Source: Rhabdaerophilum sp. SD176
GTDB lineage: Bacteria; Pseudomonadota; Alphaproteobacteria; Rhizobiales; Beijerinckiaceae
Assembly (NCBI RefSeq): GCF_030143245.1
Contig: NZ_JARJNS010000003.1
Span: 496,001-560,000, forward strand
DNA length: 64,000 nt
Reading direction: 5' to 3'
Part shown: positions 38,113-47,980 of the stretch, piece by piece
Numbering within the stretch: the stretch's first letter is position 1
Layout: each line of letters begins with the position of its first letter
Program-made: the position numbers and the translations under genes
The notes under the pieces: generated by a model
Seen by the model: the letters and a program-made list of their open reading frames with translations, nothing else
Database searches by the model: none
What the model was told of the DNA's origin: nothing

Positions 38113-39410
38113 GTACGGTTGCTGTCGGGATTGTTGGCTTTCTCGCCATGGTCGGGCTGATGCTGGTCGGCATGCCGATCGCGGCGGTCATGCTCCTGCT
38201 TGGCCTGGCCGGCGGCGTGATGGCCTATGGCTTTGCCTTCTTCTCCTCCTCGGCTTCCGTGGCCTGGGGCGTGATGAGCGAATACACGCTGACAGCGATC
38301 CCGCTTTTCGTGATGCTCGGCGAATTGCTGCTGCGCTCGGGCATTGCCGACCGCATGTACACCGTGTTCGCGGCATGGCTCGGCCGCCTGCCCGGCGGCC
38401 TGCTGCACACGAATATCGGCTGCTGTGCCCTCTTCGCCGCCACCTCCGGCTCGTCGGTGGCCACGGCAGCGACCATCGGCACCGTGGCTCTGCCGTCGCT
38501 GCGCAAGAACGGCTACCCGATGCCGGATTCGCTCGGCTCGCTCGCGGCCGGCGGCACGCTCGGCATCATGATCCCGCCGTCGATCAATTTCATCATCTAC
38601 GGCTCGATGACGAACACCTCGGTTGGCAAGCTTTTCATCGCCGGCATCATTCCCGGCCTCGCGCTTGCCGGCTGTTTCATGCTCTGGATCACGCTCCGCC
38701 ACCGCTTCGCGAAGGAGAAGATGGTGCCGGTCCACGTGCCGCTGGCCGAGCGCATCCGCCTGCTGCGCTACCTCGTCGAGCCCTTGCTTGTCTTCGGCCT
38801 CGTCATGGGCACGCTCTATTCCGGCATTGCCACGGCCACGGAAAGCGCCGCCCTCGGTCTTGTCACCGCCTTCATCCTCATCGCGCTGCAGGGCCGCCTG
38901 ACGCTCTCGCTGCTCGAGACCTGCTTCCTCTCCAGTGCCCGCACCACCGGCATGATCCTGCTGATCGTGCTCGGCGCCTTCATCCTCAATCTCGCCCTGA
39001 GCCTCACCGGCATCGGCGAGGCGCTGACGAAATGGGTCACCGGCTTCGGGCTGGAACGGGTGCAACTGCTGCTCGCGCTGATCCTGTTCTATCTCGTCCT
39101 CGGCATGTTCATGGACACGCTCTCGATGATGGTGGCCACGATCCCGCTGGTCTTCCCGGTCGTCAGCTCGGTTGGCGTGGACCCGATCTGGTTCGGCGTC
39201 TTCATCGTGCTGATGTGCGAACTCGGGCTGATCACGCCCCCGGTGGGCATGAACCTCTTCGTCGTGCAGGGCATCCGCACCGATGGCGGCCCGGTGGCGG
39301 ATGTCATCCGCGGCGCCTTGCCCTATGCGGCGATCATGATGCTCTTCGCCGTCCTGATCATCCTGTTCCCGGCCATCGTGACATGGCTGCCGACCTATAT
39401 GCGCGGGTAG
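38109..39410 (+). CDS. dctM: TRAP transporter large permease (DctM family)
   Basis: This 433-residue, about twelve-segment permease carries the DctM hallmarks: PLFVMLGELLLRSG, AATSGSSVATAATIGTVALP, LGIMIPPSINFIIYGSMT and ELGLITPPVGMNLFVVQGI. Together with the small subunit it drives sodium-linked uptake of the substrate delivered by the DctP protein. The next gene begins 2 bp after its stop. Confidence 0.95.
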   Translation: MSTVAVGIVGFLAMVGLMLVGMPIAAVMLLLGLAGGVMAYGFAFFSSSASVAWGVMSEYTLTAIPLFVMLGELLLRSGIADRMYTVFAAWLGRLPGGLLHTNIGCCALFAATSGSSVATAATIGTVALPSLRKNGYPMPDSLGSLAAGGTLGIMIPPSINFIIYGSMTNTSVGKLFIAGIIPGLALAGCFMLWITLRHRFAKEKMVPVHVPLAERIRLLRYLVEPLLVFGLVMGTLYSGIATATESAALGLVTAFILIALQGRLTLSLLETCFLSSARTTGMILLIVLGAFILNLALSLTGIGEALTKWVTGFGLERVQLLLALILFYLVLGMFMDTLSMMVATIPLVFPVVSSVGVDPIWFGVFIVLMCELGLITPPVGMNLFVVQGIRTDGGPVADVIRGALPYAAIMMLFAVLIILFPAIVTWLPTYMRG

Positions 39411-39412
39411 TG

Positions 39413-41488
39413 ATGTCAGCAGGCAACCACGACGGTAAGCCCGTCCGGATCGGCGTCGATATCGGCGGCACCTTCACCGATTTCCAGATCCTCGATTCCC
39501 GCTCGGGCCAGATCCGCTCCTTCAAGGTTCCCACGACGCCGGAGGATCCGTCCCTCGGCCTGATGGAGGGCATCCACGGCGCGGCAGCCCGGGACGGGTT
39601 CCGCCTCGACGAGGTCGGCTACATCCTCCATGGCACCACCATCGCTACCAATGCGGTGCTGGAGAACAAGCTTGCGCGCGGCGCGCTCGTCACCACGGCC
39701 GGCTTCGAGGATGTGCTGGAGATCGGACGTCATAACCGGCGCGACATCTACGCCACCTGGCCGCGCCCGGTTCCTGCCCTTGTGCCGCGCAGCCGGCGGC
39801 TTGGCCTGCGGGAGCGGATGAAGGCCGATGGCCGCGCCGAGATCGAGCCCGGCGAGGCCGATTTCGAGGTCATTATCGCCCGGCTTGCCGCGTTGAAGGT
39901 CGACGCCGTGGCGATCAGCCTGCTCCATGCCTATGCCAATCCGGCCCATGAGGCCCGGCTGGCAGCGCGGATCGCGGAAGCCTTGCCCGGCCTTGCCATT
40001 TCCTGCTCCTCGACGGTGAGCCCGGAAATCCGCGAATACGAGCGCACCAGCACCACGGTCCTCAATGCGCTGCTCCAGCCGGTCGTCCGCTTCTATCTCG
40101 AACGGCTCGAAAGGCGCCTCGCGGCTGAGGATTTCACGCCGCGGCTGCTGATCGTCCAGTCGAATGGCGGGGTCTGCGCCCCGGCCACGGCTGCTGCCGA
40201 ACCGGTGCGGCTGCTGCTCTCCGGTCCGAGCGGCGGGGCCATGGCCGCGCTCGGCCTCTCCCGCGCGCTCGGCGAGGCGAATGTCGTCGCCGTCGATATG
40301 GGCGGCACCAGCTACGATGTCTCCGTCGTGCGCGAGGATCGGCTGGAGATCGTCACCCAGAGCGAGATCGAGCGCCTGCCGGTCCGCGTGCCGATGATCG
40401 ATATCCGCACCATCGGCGCCGGCGGCGGTTCCATCGCCCGTGTGGAAACCGGTGGCGGGCTCCGCGTCGGCCCGGAAAGCGCCGGTGCCCGGCCGGGCCC
40501 GGTCTGCTACGGCCGCGGCGGCACCGAACCCACAGTCACCGATGCCAATCTCGTGCTGGGCCGGCTCGACCCGGCCTTCTTCCTTGGCGGCAAGATGGCG
40601 CTGGATCTCGAGGGCGCCCGCGCCGCCATTGCCGGCCGGATCGGCACGCCGCTTGGCCTGGCGGTCGATGCCGCGGCGGCCGGCATCCTGCGGCTCACCA
40701 ATACCAGCCTCGCCGCGGCGATCCGCGTCAGCCTGTTCGAGAAGGGGCTCGACCCGCGTGATTTCACCCTTCTGAGCTTTGGTGGGGCGGGTTCGGTCCA
40801 TGCCTGCGCCGTTGCCGAGGAACTGGCGATCCGCCGCATCGTTTTTCCGGTCGACGCCTCGACCCTCTCGGCGCGCGGCATTCTGGAGGCGGATATCGAG
40901 CATGCCTTCGCCCGCTCTCTGATCCGCCGTTTCGATGCCGCCGCGGGCGAAAGCCTTGCCCGGATGGAGGCGGAGATGCAGGCTCAGGCCGAGGCCCAGC
41001 TCGCGGCCGATGGCATTCCGCCGGAAAGGCGGATCTTCCAGCTCGCCATCGACCTGCGCTATCGCGGCCAGGCCTTCGAGCTGACGGTGCCCTGCCTCGA
41101 TTCCGGCTTCGAACCGGAAGGCATCGCCGCCATCGCCGGGCGTTTCCACGCCCAGCACGAGCAGCGCTTCTCCTATTGCAACCCGGGCGACGCTGTGGAG
41201 ATGGTCACGCTGCGCCTTGCCGCGAAGGGTCTGCTGCCGCGCCCGGCTGCCGTCGAAAACCCGGTCGAGGCAGCCGGCACGCCGCTCGGCAGCCGCGCGG
41301 TCTATTTTGCCGATCGCTGGGGCGAGGCCGCGATCTGGCGCCGCGAGGCCATCGACGCCACTGTCGAGATCACGGGCCCGGCCATGATCGAAGAGGCCTA
41401 TACCACGATCTATCTCGCGCCAGCCTGGCGGCTGCGCCGCGCCGCAGGCGGGCATCTCGTCGCGGATTTCGAGGGGGAGGGCGGATGA
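39413..41488 (+). CDS. hyuA: Hydantoinase/oxoprolinase subunit A (HyuA)
   Basis: This 691-residue protein has the actin-like ATPase fold of HyuA: phosphate-1 loop RIGVDIGGTFTDFQIL, HGTTIATNAVLENK, the central SGPSGGAMAALG and VVAVDMGGTSYDVSVV, and LLSFGGAGSVHACAVAEEL. HyuA with HyuB opens cyclic amides (hydantoins, oxoproline) using ATP, or as acetophenone/acetone-carboxylase-like complexes. The ATG at 39413 is 2 bp after dctM. It overlaps hyuB by 4 bp. Confidence 0.92.
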   Translation: MSAGNHDGKPVRIGVDIGGTFTDFQILDSRSGQIRSFKVPTTPEDPSLGLMEGIHGAAARDGFRLDEVGYILHGTTIATNAVLENKLARGALVTTAGFEDVLEIGRHNRRDIYATWPRPVPALVPRSRRLGLRERMKADGRAEIEPGEADFEVIIARLAALKVDAVAISLLHAYANPAHEARLAARIAEALPGLAISCSSTVSPEIREYERTSTTVLNALLQPVVRFYLERLERRLAAEDFTPRLLIVQSNGGVCAPATAAAEPVRLLLSGPSGGAMAALGLSRALGEANVVAVDMGGTSYDVSVVREDRLEIVTQSEIERLPVRVPMIDIRTIGAGGGSIARVETGGGLRVGPESAGARPGPVCYGRGGTEPTVTDANLVLGRLDPAFFLGGKMALDLEGARAAIAGRIGTPLGLAVDAAAAGILRLTNTSLAAAIRVSLFEKGLDPRDFTLLSFGGAGSVHACAVAEELAIRRIVFPVDASTLSARGILEADIEHAFARSLIRRFDAAAGESLARMEAEMQAQAEAQLAADGIPPERRIFQLAIDLRYRGQAFELTVPCLDSGFEPEGIAAIAGRFHAQHEQRFSYCNPGDAVEMVTLRLAAKGLLPRPAAVENPVEAAGTPLGSRAVYFADRWGEAAIWRREAIDATVEITGPAMIEEAYTTIYLAPAWRLRRAAGGHLVADFEGEGG

Positions 41489-43137
41489 TGGACGCTTCGT
41501 GCGAGATCGATCCGATCGAACTGGAGGTCATCCGCAACGCGCTGACCGCGGCGGCAGCCGACATGGATGTCACGATGTGGCGGACCAGCCGCTCAACCAT
41601 CGTGCGCGAGATGCTGGATTACTCGACCGCCATCTTCGATGCGGCCGGCAACAACATCGCGCAATCCGCCCGTATTCCCCAGCATCTCAATTCCATGGGC
41701 TACGGGCTCCGCGCCATTCTCGAGCGCTTCATTCCGGCCGAGGAATGGAACGAGGGCGATGTCATCATCACCAATGATCCCTATTGCGGCGGCCAGCACC
41801 TGCCGGACATCCTCTCCTTCCGTCCGGTCTTCGAGGCGGGCCGCTGCATCGCGATTGTCGGCACGCTCTGCCACCATCTCGATATGGGCGGCATGTCGCC
41901 CGGTTCCTATGCTGCAACAGCCACCGAGATCTACCAGGAGGGGTTGCGCATCCCGCCGGTGAAGCTGTTCGAGGCGGGGCGGCGAAACGAGGCGCTCTGG
42001 GCGCTGATCGGCCAGAATGTCCGTCAGCCCGCGACCGTGATGGGCGATCTGCAATCGCAGGTGGCTTCGCTCGGCGTCGGCGTCGAGGCGATCACCCGCC
42101 TCGCCCGGCGCTATGGCGGCGCCACCCTTCAGAAGGCGGCCGCGCGCCTGCTCGACGCCTCCGAAGCCGCGATGCGGGATTGCATCCGCCGCATTCCCGA
42201 CGGCACCTATGCATTCGAGGATTTTCTCGATGATGACGGCATCACGCCGGACAGGCCGGTCCGCATCCACGCCGCCATCACCGTGGCGGGCGACCGGCTG
42301 GTCGTCGATCTCTCCGGCTCCGCGCCGGAAGCGGCGGGGCCGATCAATGCCACGCTCGGCTCCTCCAGCTCGGCGGTCTATTTCGCTGTCATGGCGGCGG
42401 CCGACCGGCCGATCGTGCCGAATGCCGGCTGCTATCGCCCGATCGAGATCATCGCGCCGGAAGGGCTGATCATTTCGGCCCGCCACCCCGCGCCGGTCGC
42501 GCACCGCATCGCCCCCTGCCATGTGCTGCTCAATGTCGTCTTCGGTGCGCTCTCGCAGGCCATCCCCGACCGGATGCCCGCCGCCTATTACGCGGTGAGC
42601 TATGTCTGTTCGTTCCAGACCCGCACGGCCGATGGAAACCGCAAGGTGCTGGTCGAGATCGAGGTCGGCGGCTGCGGCGCCCATCCACGCGGCGACGGGG
42701 CCAACGCGCTCTCCTTCGGCATGCACAACAATGCCGCCATCCCGATCGAGATGATCGAGAGCGACGTGCCCGTCACCTATCTCGGCTATGGCCTCGCACC
42801 CGGCTCGGGCGGGGTGGGCCGGCAGCGCGGCGGCCTCGGCCTGACGCGGATCTGGCGGATTGATTCCGAAGCCGCCACCTTCACCGCGCAGATGGACCGG
42901 TTCCGCTTCACGCCCTTCGGCCTCAAGGGCGGCGGCTCGGGTGCGGCCGGCCGGCTGACCCTGACGCGTGACGGTGCCCTGCAGGATCTGCCCTCCAAGG
43001 TCGCCAACATGCCGCTCAGGAAGGGCGACATCGTTCAGCTCGTGACATCCGGCGGGGGCGGTTTCGGCCCGCCCGCCGAGCGTGATCCCGCCGCCATTGC
43101 CACCGACCTGGAGGAGGGCTATGTCCTTGAATCCTGA
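41485..43137 (+). CDS. hyuB: Hydantoinase/oxoprolinase subunit B (HyuB)
   Basis: This 550-residue subunit has the HyuB signature: IDPIELEVIRNALTAAAADM at the N-terminus, ITNDPYCGGQHLPDIL with metal-site residues, HHLDMGGMSPGSY, and the C-terminal GGGSGAAGRLTLTRDG. It should form the heteromeric enzyme with HyuA. The start codon overlaps the hyuA stop, and the gene overlaps the racemase-family gene by 17 bp, so all three are tightly coupled. Confidence 0.93.
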   Translation: MMDASCEIDPIELEVIRNALTAAAADMDVTMWRTSRSTIVREMLDYSTAIFDAAGNNIAQSARIPQHLNSMGYGLRAILERFIPAEEWNEGDVIITNDPYCGGQHLPDILSFRPVFEAGRCIAIVGTLCHHLDMGGMSPGSYAATATEIYQEGLRIPPVKLFEAGRRNEALWALIGQNVRQPATVMGDLQSQVASLGVGVEAITRLARRYGGATLQKAAARLLDASEAAMRDCIRRIPDGTYAFEDFLDDDGITPDRPVRIHAAITVAGDRLVVDLSGSAPEAAGPINATLGSSSSAVYFAVMAAADRPIVPNAGCYRPIEIIAPEGLIISARHPAPVAHRIAPCHVLLNVVFGALSQAIPDRMPAAYYAVSYVCSFQTRTADGNRKVLVEIEVGGCGAHPRGDGANALSFGMHNNAAIPIEMIESDVPVTYLGYGLAPGSGGVGRQRGGLGLTRIWRIDSEAATFTAQMDRFRFTPFGLKGGGSGAAGRLTLTRDGALQDLPSKVANMPLRKGDIVQLVTSGGGGFGPPAERDPAAIATDLEEGYVLES

Positions 43138-43876
43138 CATCACCCATCGCCGCATCGGCATGCTCGTGCCTTCGTCAAACACGGTGCTTGAGCCGGTCAC
43201 CGCCGCCCTGCTCGCGGGTTTGCCCGGCGTCACCGCCCATTCCAGCCGCTTCCGGGTGACCGAGATCGCCCTTGATGCTGCCGCGCTCGCCCAGTTCGAC
43301 GACAGCGAGATCCTCCGCGCCGCCGAGTTGCTTGCCCATGCCAAGGTCGATGTCATCGCCTGGAACGGCACCTCCGCGTCCTGGCTCGGCTTCGACCGTG
43401 ACCGCCGGCTTGTCGAGCGGATCGAGGCGGCCACCGGCATCCGTGCCACCACCTGCATCCTGTCGCTGCTCGAGATTCTCGGCCGCCTCGGCGCGGAAAC
43501 GCAGGCCCTCGTCACGCCCTACACGGAGGATGTGCAGGCCCGCATCATCGCCACCTATGCGGCGGCGGGGTTTGCCTGCCCGGCGGAGCGGCATCTCGGC
43601 ATCCGGGACAATTTCGCCTTTGGCACCGTACCGCCGGCGACGATCGCCGGCATGATCGGGGAATGCCTCGCCGTGAAACCGGATGCGATCACCGTGCTCT
43701 GCACCAACATGGATGGTGCCGCTTTGGCGCCGCAGCTGGAGCCCGCCGAGGGCACGATGGTGCTCGATTCGGTCTCGGTCACGCTCTGGGGCTGCCTGAT
43801 GGCCATCGGCCTCCGCCCCGACAGCCTGGCCGGCTGGGGCCGCATCTTCACTGATCCGCGCCTGCAACCGGGCTGA
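43121..43876 (+). CDS. Asp/Glu racemase superfamily enzyme (maleate isomerase/arylmalonate decarboxylase-like)
   Basis: This 251-residue protein begins RIGMLVPSSNTVLEPVTAAL, the opening of the maleate isomerase/arylmalonate decarboxylase branch of the Asp/Glu racemase superfamily. Two cysteine regions are visible, ATTCILSLLEIL and VLCTNMDGAAL, the second matching the conserved catalytic Cys; CNG of hydantoin racemases is replaced by WNGTSAS in the first half. With HyuAB and the TRAP system, it may isomerise or racemise the imported compound or its hydrolysis product. Confidence 0.8.
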   Translation: MSLNPDITHRRIGMLVPSSNTVLEPVTAALLAGLPGVTAHSSRFRVTEIALDAAALAQFDDSEILRAAELLAHAKVDVIAWNGTSASWLGFDRDRRLVERIEAATGIRATTCILSLLEILGRLGAETQALVTPYTEDVQARIIATYAAAGFACPAERHLGIRDNFAFGTVPPATIAGMIGECLAVKPDAITVLCTNMDGAALAPQLEPAEGTMVLDSVSVTLWGCLMAIGLRPDSLAGWGRIFTDPRLQPG

Positions 43877-43996
43877 TCGCCCCGCACCCTCTGATCCTGC
43901 CGCAACAGCCTGTGGGTGGCGTCTCGCGCAGGCGGTTCGTCGGGTCGCAATTCCCGTCCGGGATGGTATTTCTGACCGATCGTCACGAGGATCCGC

Positions 43997-45094
43997 ATGG
44001 CTGCCCATTCCGCCACCAATCCACCCTGGACCTGGATTGCCCCGCTCGTCGCCTGTCTGGTGCTCGGGCTGAAATTCAGCGGGATCATTCCCGCCGATGC
44101 GATCTGGGTGCTGCTCCTCGTCTCGGTCCTGCTGGGCGGGGCCGTCTTCTCCGCCGTCCATCATGCGGAAATCCTCGCGCTGAAGCTTGGCGAACCCTTC
44201 GGCTCCATCCTCCTCGCCGTCGCCGTCACGGTGATCGAGGTCGGGCTGATCGTCTCGATCATGCTGTCCGGGGTTCAGGGCGCCGAAGGCGTCGCACGGG
44301 ATACCGTCTATGCTGCCGTGCTGATCGTGCTGAATGGGGTGATCGGCCTTTGCCTGCTGGCCGGCGGCCGCCGTCATTTCGAGCAGAGCTTCCAGCTTCT
44401 GGGCGCCTCCTCGGCCCTTGCTGTCCTTGGTACGCTGGCCGCCATAACCCTGATCCTGCCCAATTTCACCCTCGCCGAATCCGGCCCTTCCTTCTCGAAG
44501 GTCCAGGTTCTGGTGGTCGGCGCGGTCTCGCTCCTGCTCTGGGGCGCCTTCGTCTTCACCCAGACCATCCGCCACCGGAACTACTTCCTGGAAACCCCGG
44601 TGGTCGGGGAGGAGGTCCATCAGCACGACCGTCCGACCCGCACCGTCGCGCAGGCCAGCCTCGCCTTGCTGCTGGTCTCGCTCGGTGCCGTCATCCTGCT
44701 CGCCAAGGTCCTTTCGGCGCCCCTCGATCGCGCGGTGGCCTATGCCGGCCTGCCCGATGCCTTTGTCGGCGTGGTCATCGCCACCATCGTCCTGCTGCCG
44801 GAAAGCATCGCGGCCGTGAAATCGGCGCTCCAGAACCGCCTCCAGAACTCGATCAATCTGGCGGTCGGGTCGGCCATTGCCAGTATCGGGCTGACCATTC
44901 CCGTGGTCGCCGTGCTCTCGGTCATGCTGGGCATGAAGCTGGATCTGGGCGTCTCGAACTCGGCCATGGCCATGCTTGTCCTGACGCTTTTCGTCAGCAC
45001 CTTGACGCTGGGAACCGGCAAGACGACCGCTCTGCACGGGGTGATCCATCTCGTCATCTTTGCGGTTTTCCTGCTGATCTCTGCCGTTCCGTGA
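43997..45094 (+). CDS. chaA: Calcium:proton antiporter (ChaA, CaCA superfamily)
   Basis: This 365-residue membrane protein has eleven or so hydrophobic segments and the two inverted alpha-repeats of CaCA exchangers: FGSILLAVAVTVIEVGLIVSIM (first acidic residue) and VLLPESIAAVKSALQNRLQNSINLAVGSAIAS (second). A cytoplasmic acidic loop with HQHDRP lies between halves. It likely exports Ca2+ (or Na+/K+) at alkaline pH. It is monocistronic, with 120 bp before it and 155 bp to the next gene. Confidence 0.88.
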   Translation: MAAHSATNPPWTWIAPLVACLVLGLKFSGIIPADAIWVLLLVSVLLGGAVFSAVHHAEILALKLGEPFGSILLAVAVTVIEVGLIVSIMLSGVQGAEGVARDTVYAAVLIVLNGVIGLCLLAGGRRHFEQSFQLLGASSALAVLGTLAAITLILPNFTLAESGPSFSKVQVLVVGAVSLLLWGAFVFTQTIRHRNYFLETPVVGEEVHQHDRPTRTVAQASLALLLVSLGAVILLAKVLSAPLDRAVAYAGLPDAFVGVVIATIVLLPESIAAVKSALQNRLQNSINLAVGSAIASIGLTIPVVAVLSVMLGMKLDLGVSNSAMAMLVLTLFVSTLTLGTGKTTALHGVIHLVIFAVFLLISAVP

Positions 45095-45149
45095 GCCCAT
45101 TTGGCCGCGCATTTCAGGAGCCGGCAACGGACCTGGAGGCCAGCTCAGC

Positions 45150-45235
45150 GATGAATTCCAAAAGCTCATACTTTTCAATATATTAACCATATATTATACA
45201 ATTCAAATCAAAATTTGCCGTTGATAGTCACTTGT
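45150..45235 (+). promoter_or_regulatory. AT-rich promoter region of the Amt-chemoreceptor gene
   Basis: In this otherwise GC-rich window, 45150-45235 is strikingly AT-rich (TTTTCAATATATTAACCAT then ATATTATACAATTC). TTTTCA (45172-45177) and TATACA (45195-45200) lie 17 bp apart and could be -35 and -10 elements. I see no sigma-54 (GG-N10-GC) site. The boundary of the low-GC stretch is sharp. Confidence 0.4.
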
Positions 45236-45249
45236 CGACGGGAACGATC

Positions 45250-47679
45250 ATGACACCGGCTCGCCCTGCTGCCCGAAACGCTGTCGCCGCTTTGATCATC
45301 GGACTTGTTCTCGCGCCGGCCCCTTCTTTCGCTGCTGATGCCAACCTTGCCGCAGAACTGGCGGCGCTCAAGACAAGCCTCAACCATGTCTGGGTCATCA
45401 CGGCGGCTGCGCTGGTCCTGCTGATGCAATGCGGCTTCCTGATGCTTGAAGCCGGCATGGTCCGCTCCAAGAACACCATCAACGTCGCCCAGAAGAACGT
45501 GATCGATTTCTTCGTCTCGGCTTTCTGCTTCGCATTGTTCGGCTTTATGCTGATGTTCGGCCCCTCCATCGGCGGCCTGTTCGGCATGCCCGGCCCGATC
45601 TGGTCCTTCGAGGGTCTGGATGACTGGGGCCAGACCTATTTCGTCTTCCAGGTCGCCTTTGCCGGCACCGCTGCCACCATCGTTTCGGGCGCCGTGGCCG
45701 AACGCATGAGCTATGGCGCCTATATCATGCTGGCCGCCCTGGTCGGCCTTGTCATCTATCCGGTCTTCGGCCACTGGGCCTGGGGGGTGGGCCTCATCAC
45801 CGACAACAAGCCCTGGCTGGCCGCGCAAGGCTTTATCGATTTTGCCGGCTCCACCGTGGTCCATTCGGTCGGCGCCTGGATCGCGCTGGCCGGCATCATC
45901 ATGCTCGGCCCGCGCATCGGCCGGTTCGATTCGAACGGCAAGCCGATGCCCATCCATGGCCATTCCCATGTGCTGACGGCGTTCGGGGCCATGCTGCTGC
46001 TGGTCGGCTGGCTCGGCTTCAATGCCGGCTCCACCGTGGCCGCCAGCGGCGCCATCGGCAAGATCGCCGCGAACACCCTGCTGGCTGCGGCCGCCGGCGG
46101 TATCGTCGCCGTGCTGATCGGGCGCTTCCGTGACCGCTGCTACCAGACCAATCGCCTGATCAACGGCCTGCTCGCCGGCCTTGTCGGCATCACCGCCGGC
46201 TGCGACGCCGTCGGCCTGAAGGGCGCCGTCGCGATCGGTCTCATTTGCGGTGCGATGGTGGTCTATGTCGAGGATTTCGTGCTCAACCAGCTCAAGCTCG
46301 ACGATGTCGCCGGCGTTCTCGGCGTGCATGGTGTTGCCGGTGCAGTCGGCACGCTGCTGGTGCCGTTCTTCGCCCTGTCGGGCAAACTGGGCGACCTCAC
46401 CGTGATGGGTTCCTTCCTCGTCCAGTTGAAGGGCGTCTCCGCCGCCTTCATTTGGGCCTTTGGCATGGGCCTCGCCGCGTTCTGGCTCATGAAGAAGACC
46501 ATCGGCATCCGGCTTTCCGCCGAGGATGAACTGCGTGGCCTGAACGTCGCCGAACACGGCGCCCAGATCGGCACTGGCGCCTTGCAGGAAGAACTCTACC
46601 GGATCACGCAGATCGACCGTGACCTGACCCGCCGGCTCGATGCGGGTTCGGGCGACGAGGCCGGCGAGATCGCCAAGATCATCAACCCCTTCCTCGATGA
46701 ATTCCACCGCCTCCAGGCGCAGATCGCGCGGGATGCCGGCCGGATCGCCCAGGCCTCGGGCTCGCTCAAGGGCCTGTCCGAGCGCTTCCGTGGTGATTCC
46801 GAAACGCTTGACCGTGAGACTGCGGAAGTCGGGCGCTCGACACAGGACCTGCAGGGCCGTTCGCGCCAGAGCGCCGGTCAGGCCGAGGACCTGCGCGATG
46901 ATGCCGGCCGCGTCGCCGAGGCGGCGATGGGCATGAGCGAGACGATCAACGAACTCGCCCGCCAGATCGGCGCCCTCTCCGGCTCGGTGCTGGATGTCGG
47001 GGAATCCGCCCGCCGGGGCCGGGAAGTCTCCCATTCCGCGAGCGAGCTGGTTGGCCGCTCCGAGCAGCAGATGTCGAGCCTTGTTGTAGCCAGCGACCAG
47101 ATCAACGCCATCGCCGACCTGATCGACGATATCGCGAGCAAGACCAACCTGCTGGCCCTCAATGCCACGATCGAGGCCGCCCGCGCCGGCGAGGCGGGGC
47201 GCGGCTTCGCCGTCGTCGCCACCGAGGTCAAGGCGCTGGCGCTCCAGACCCAGCGCGCGACCATGGAGGTCAAGGCCCGCGTGGCTGCCCTGCGCAGCGG
47301 CACGGCAGAAGCCAGCCAGAGCTTCGAGGCTCTCCGCGCGGTGCTCGCCGATATCGGCGGCATCATCACGACCATCGCCGACGCCTCCGAAAGCCAGGCG
47401 CGCGTGGCCGGCTCGGTCCATGGTGCGGTGGAGGATGTATCCGGCCGCGTCAGCGTGGTGGCGCAATCGGTTGGCCGCATGTCAGGTGATGTCGTCCACC
47501 TCGCGACCTATATGAGCGATGTCGACCAGGCGATCTCCACCACCGGGCATGTCGTCGGCCAGATCCGCCAGACCGTTGGCGAGAATGTCCGGTCGGCGCA
47601 GGAACTCGACCAGCGCGCCGGCGACCTGACCGCCATCTCGGCCACGCTCCAGCAATCGGCGAAACGCTACAAGGTCTGA
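45250..47679 (+). CDS. Ammonium channel (Amt) fused to a methyl-accepting chemotaxis signalling domain
   Basis: This 809-residue protein joins two normally separate modules. Residues 1-29 look like a signal peptide (ends APSFAAD). Residues about 40-415 form a complete Amt channel: [20 protein letters not shown], twin pore histidines His205 ([11 protein letters not shown]) and His360 ([10 protein letters not shown]), and GWLGFNAGS. Residues about 455-485 ([20 protein letters not shown]) look like the second half of a HAMP domain. The rest is a chemoreceptor coiled-coil hairpin with the tip [31 protein letters not shown] (about residues 630-665). No NWETF tether is present. It should sense ammonium and signal to CheA/CheW. 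The ATG at 45250 is preferred over TTG 45232. No che or glnK gene is nearby. Confidence 0.92.
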   Translation: MTPARPAARNAVAALIIGLVLAPAPSFAADANLAAELAALKTSLNHVWVITAAALVLLMQCGFLMLEAGMVRSKNTINVAQKNVIDFFVSAFCFALFGFMLMFGPSIGGLFGMPGPIWSFEGLDDWGQTYFVFQVAFAGTAATIVSGAVAERMSYGAYIMLAALVGLVIYPVFGHWAWGVGLITDNKPWLAAQGFIDFAGSTVVHSVGAWIALAGIIMLGPRIGRFDSNGKPMPIHGHSHVLTAFGAMLLLVGWLGFNAGSTVAASGAIGKIAANTLLAAAAGGIVAVLIGRFRDRCYQTNRLINGLLAGLVGITAGCDAVGLKGAVAIGLICGAMVVYVEDFVLNQLKLDDVAGVLGVHGVAGAVGTLLVPFFALSGKLGDLTVMGSFLVQLKGVSAAFIWAFGMGLAAFWLMKKTIGIRLSAEDELRGLNVAEHGAQIGTGALQEELYRITQIDRDLTRRLDAGSGDEAGEIAKIINPFLDEFHRLQAQIARDAGRIAQASGSLKGLSERFRGDSETLDRETAEVGRSTQDLQGRSRQSAGQAEDLRDDAGRVAEAAMGMSETINELARQIGALSGSVLDVGESARRGREVSHSASELVGRSEQQMSSLVVASDQINAIADLIDDIASKTNLLALNATIEAARAGEAGRGFAVVATEVKALALQTQRATMEVKARVAALRSGTAEASQSFEALRAVLADIGGIITTIADASESQARVAGSVHGAVEDVSGRVSVVAQSVGRMSGDVVHLATYMSDVDQAISTTGHVVGQIRQTVGENVRSAQELDQRAGDLTAISATLQQSAKRYKV

Positions 47680-47702
47680 CCCCGCGCAACCCGCCGGCCA
47701 TT

Positions 47703-47753
47703 GAAGCTCGCCTTCCATCTACGCTCGCCTTCCATGTACGCTCGCCTTCCATG
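47703..47753. repeat. Three 17-bp tandem repeats
   Basis: Three consecutive 17-bp units start at 47703, 47720 and 47737. Units two and three are identical (TACGCTCGCCTTCCATG); the first differs at its ends. A fourth, partial unit (CACGCTT) follows. They lie 24 bp after the Amt-chemoreceptor stop in a non-coding 300-bp stretch otherwise without features. Confidence 0.85.
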
Positions 47754-47980
47754 CACGCTTCAAGCCCTGGATTGACGCAATGACTTTCCGGCCCGTCGGG
47801 ATCATGGAGCGGAACGGGAATGGCCATCTTGCGCTTCAAACGGCGCGCCCGAAAAGGCGAAAGCGAGAACATCTATATCGTTGAATTGTCGATATAATTT
47901 CCGTCAACCAATCATCACTCCGCATCAGCTCTTGTCGCGGTCGTGGCGGGCAGGACATGGCGGTGAAGGGCGAGCGCGGG

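Noticed and set aside
39416-41455. 679-codon open frame on the minus strand
   Set aside because: It is the exact mirror of hyuA, whose ATPase motifs are clear; a codon-bias shadow.
47703-47753. CRISPR array
   Set aside because: Repeat units of 17 bp are contiguous, with no spacers between, and no cas genes are in the window; the same is true of 50269-50344 and 54811-54886.
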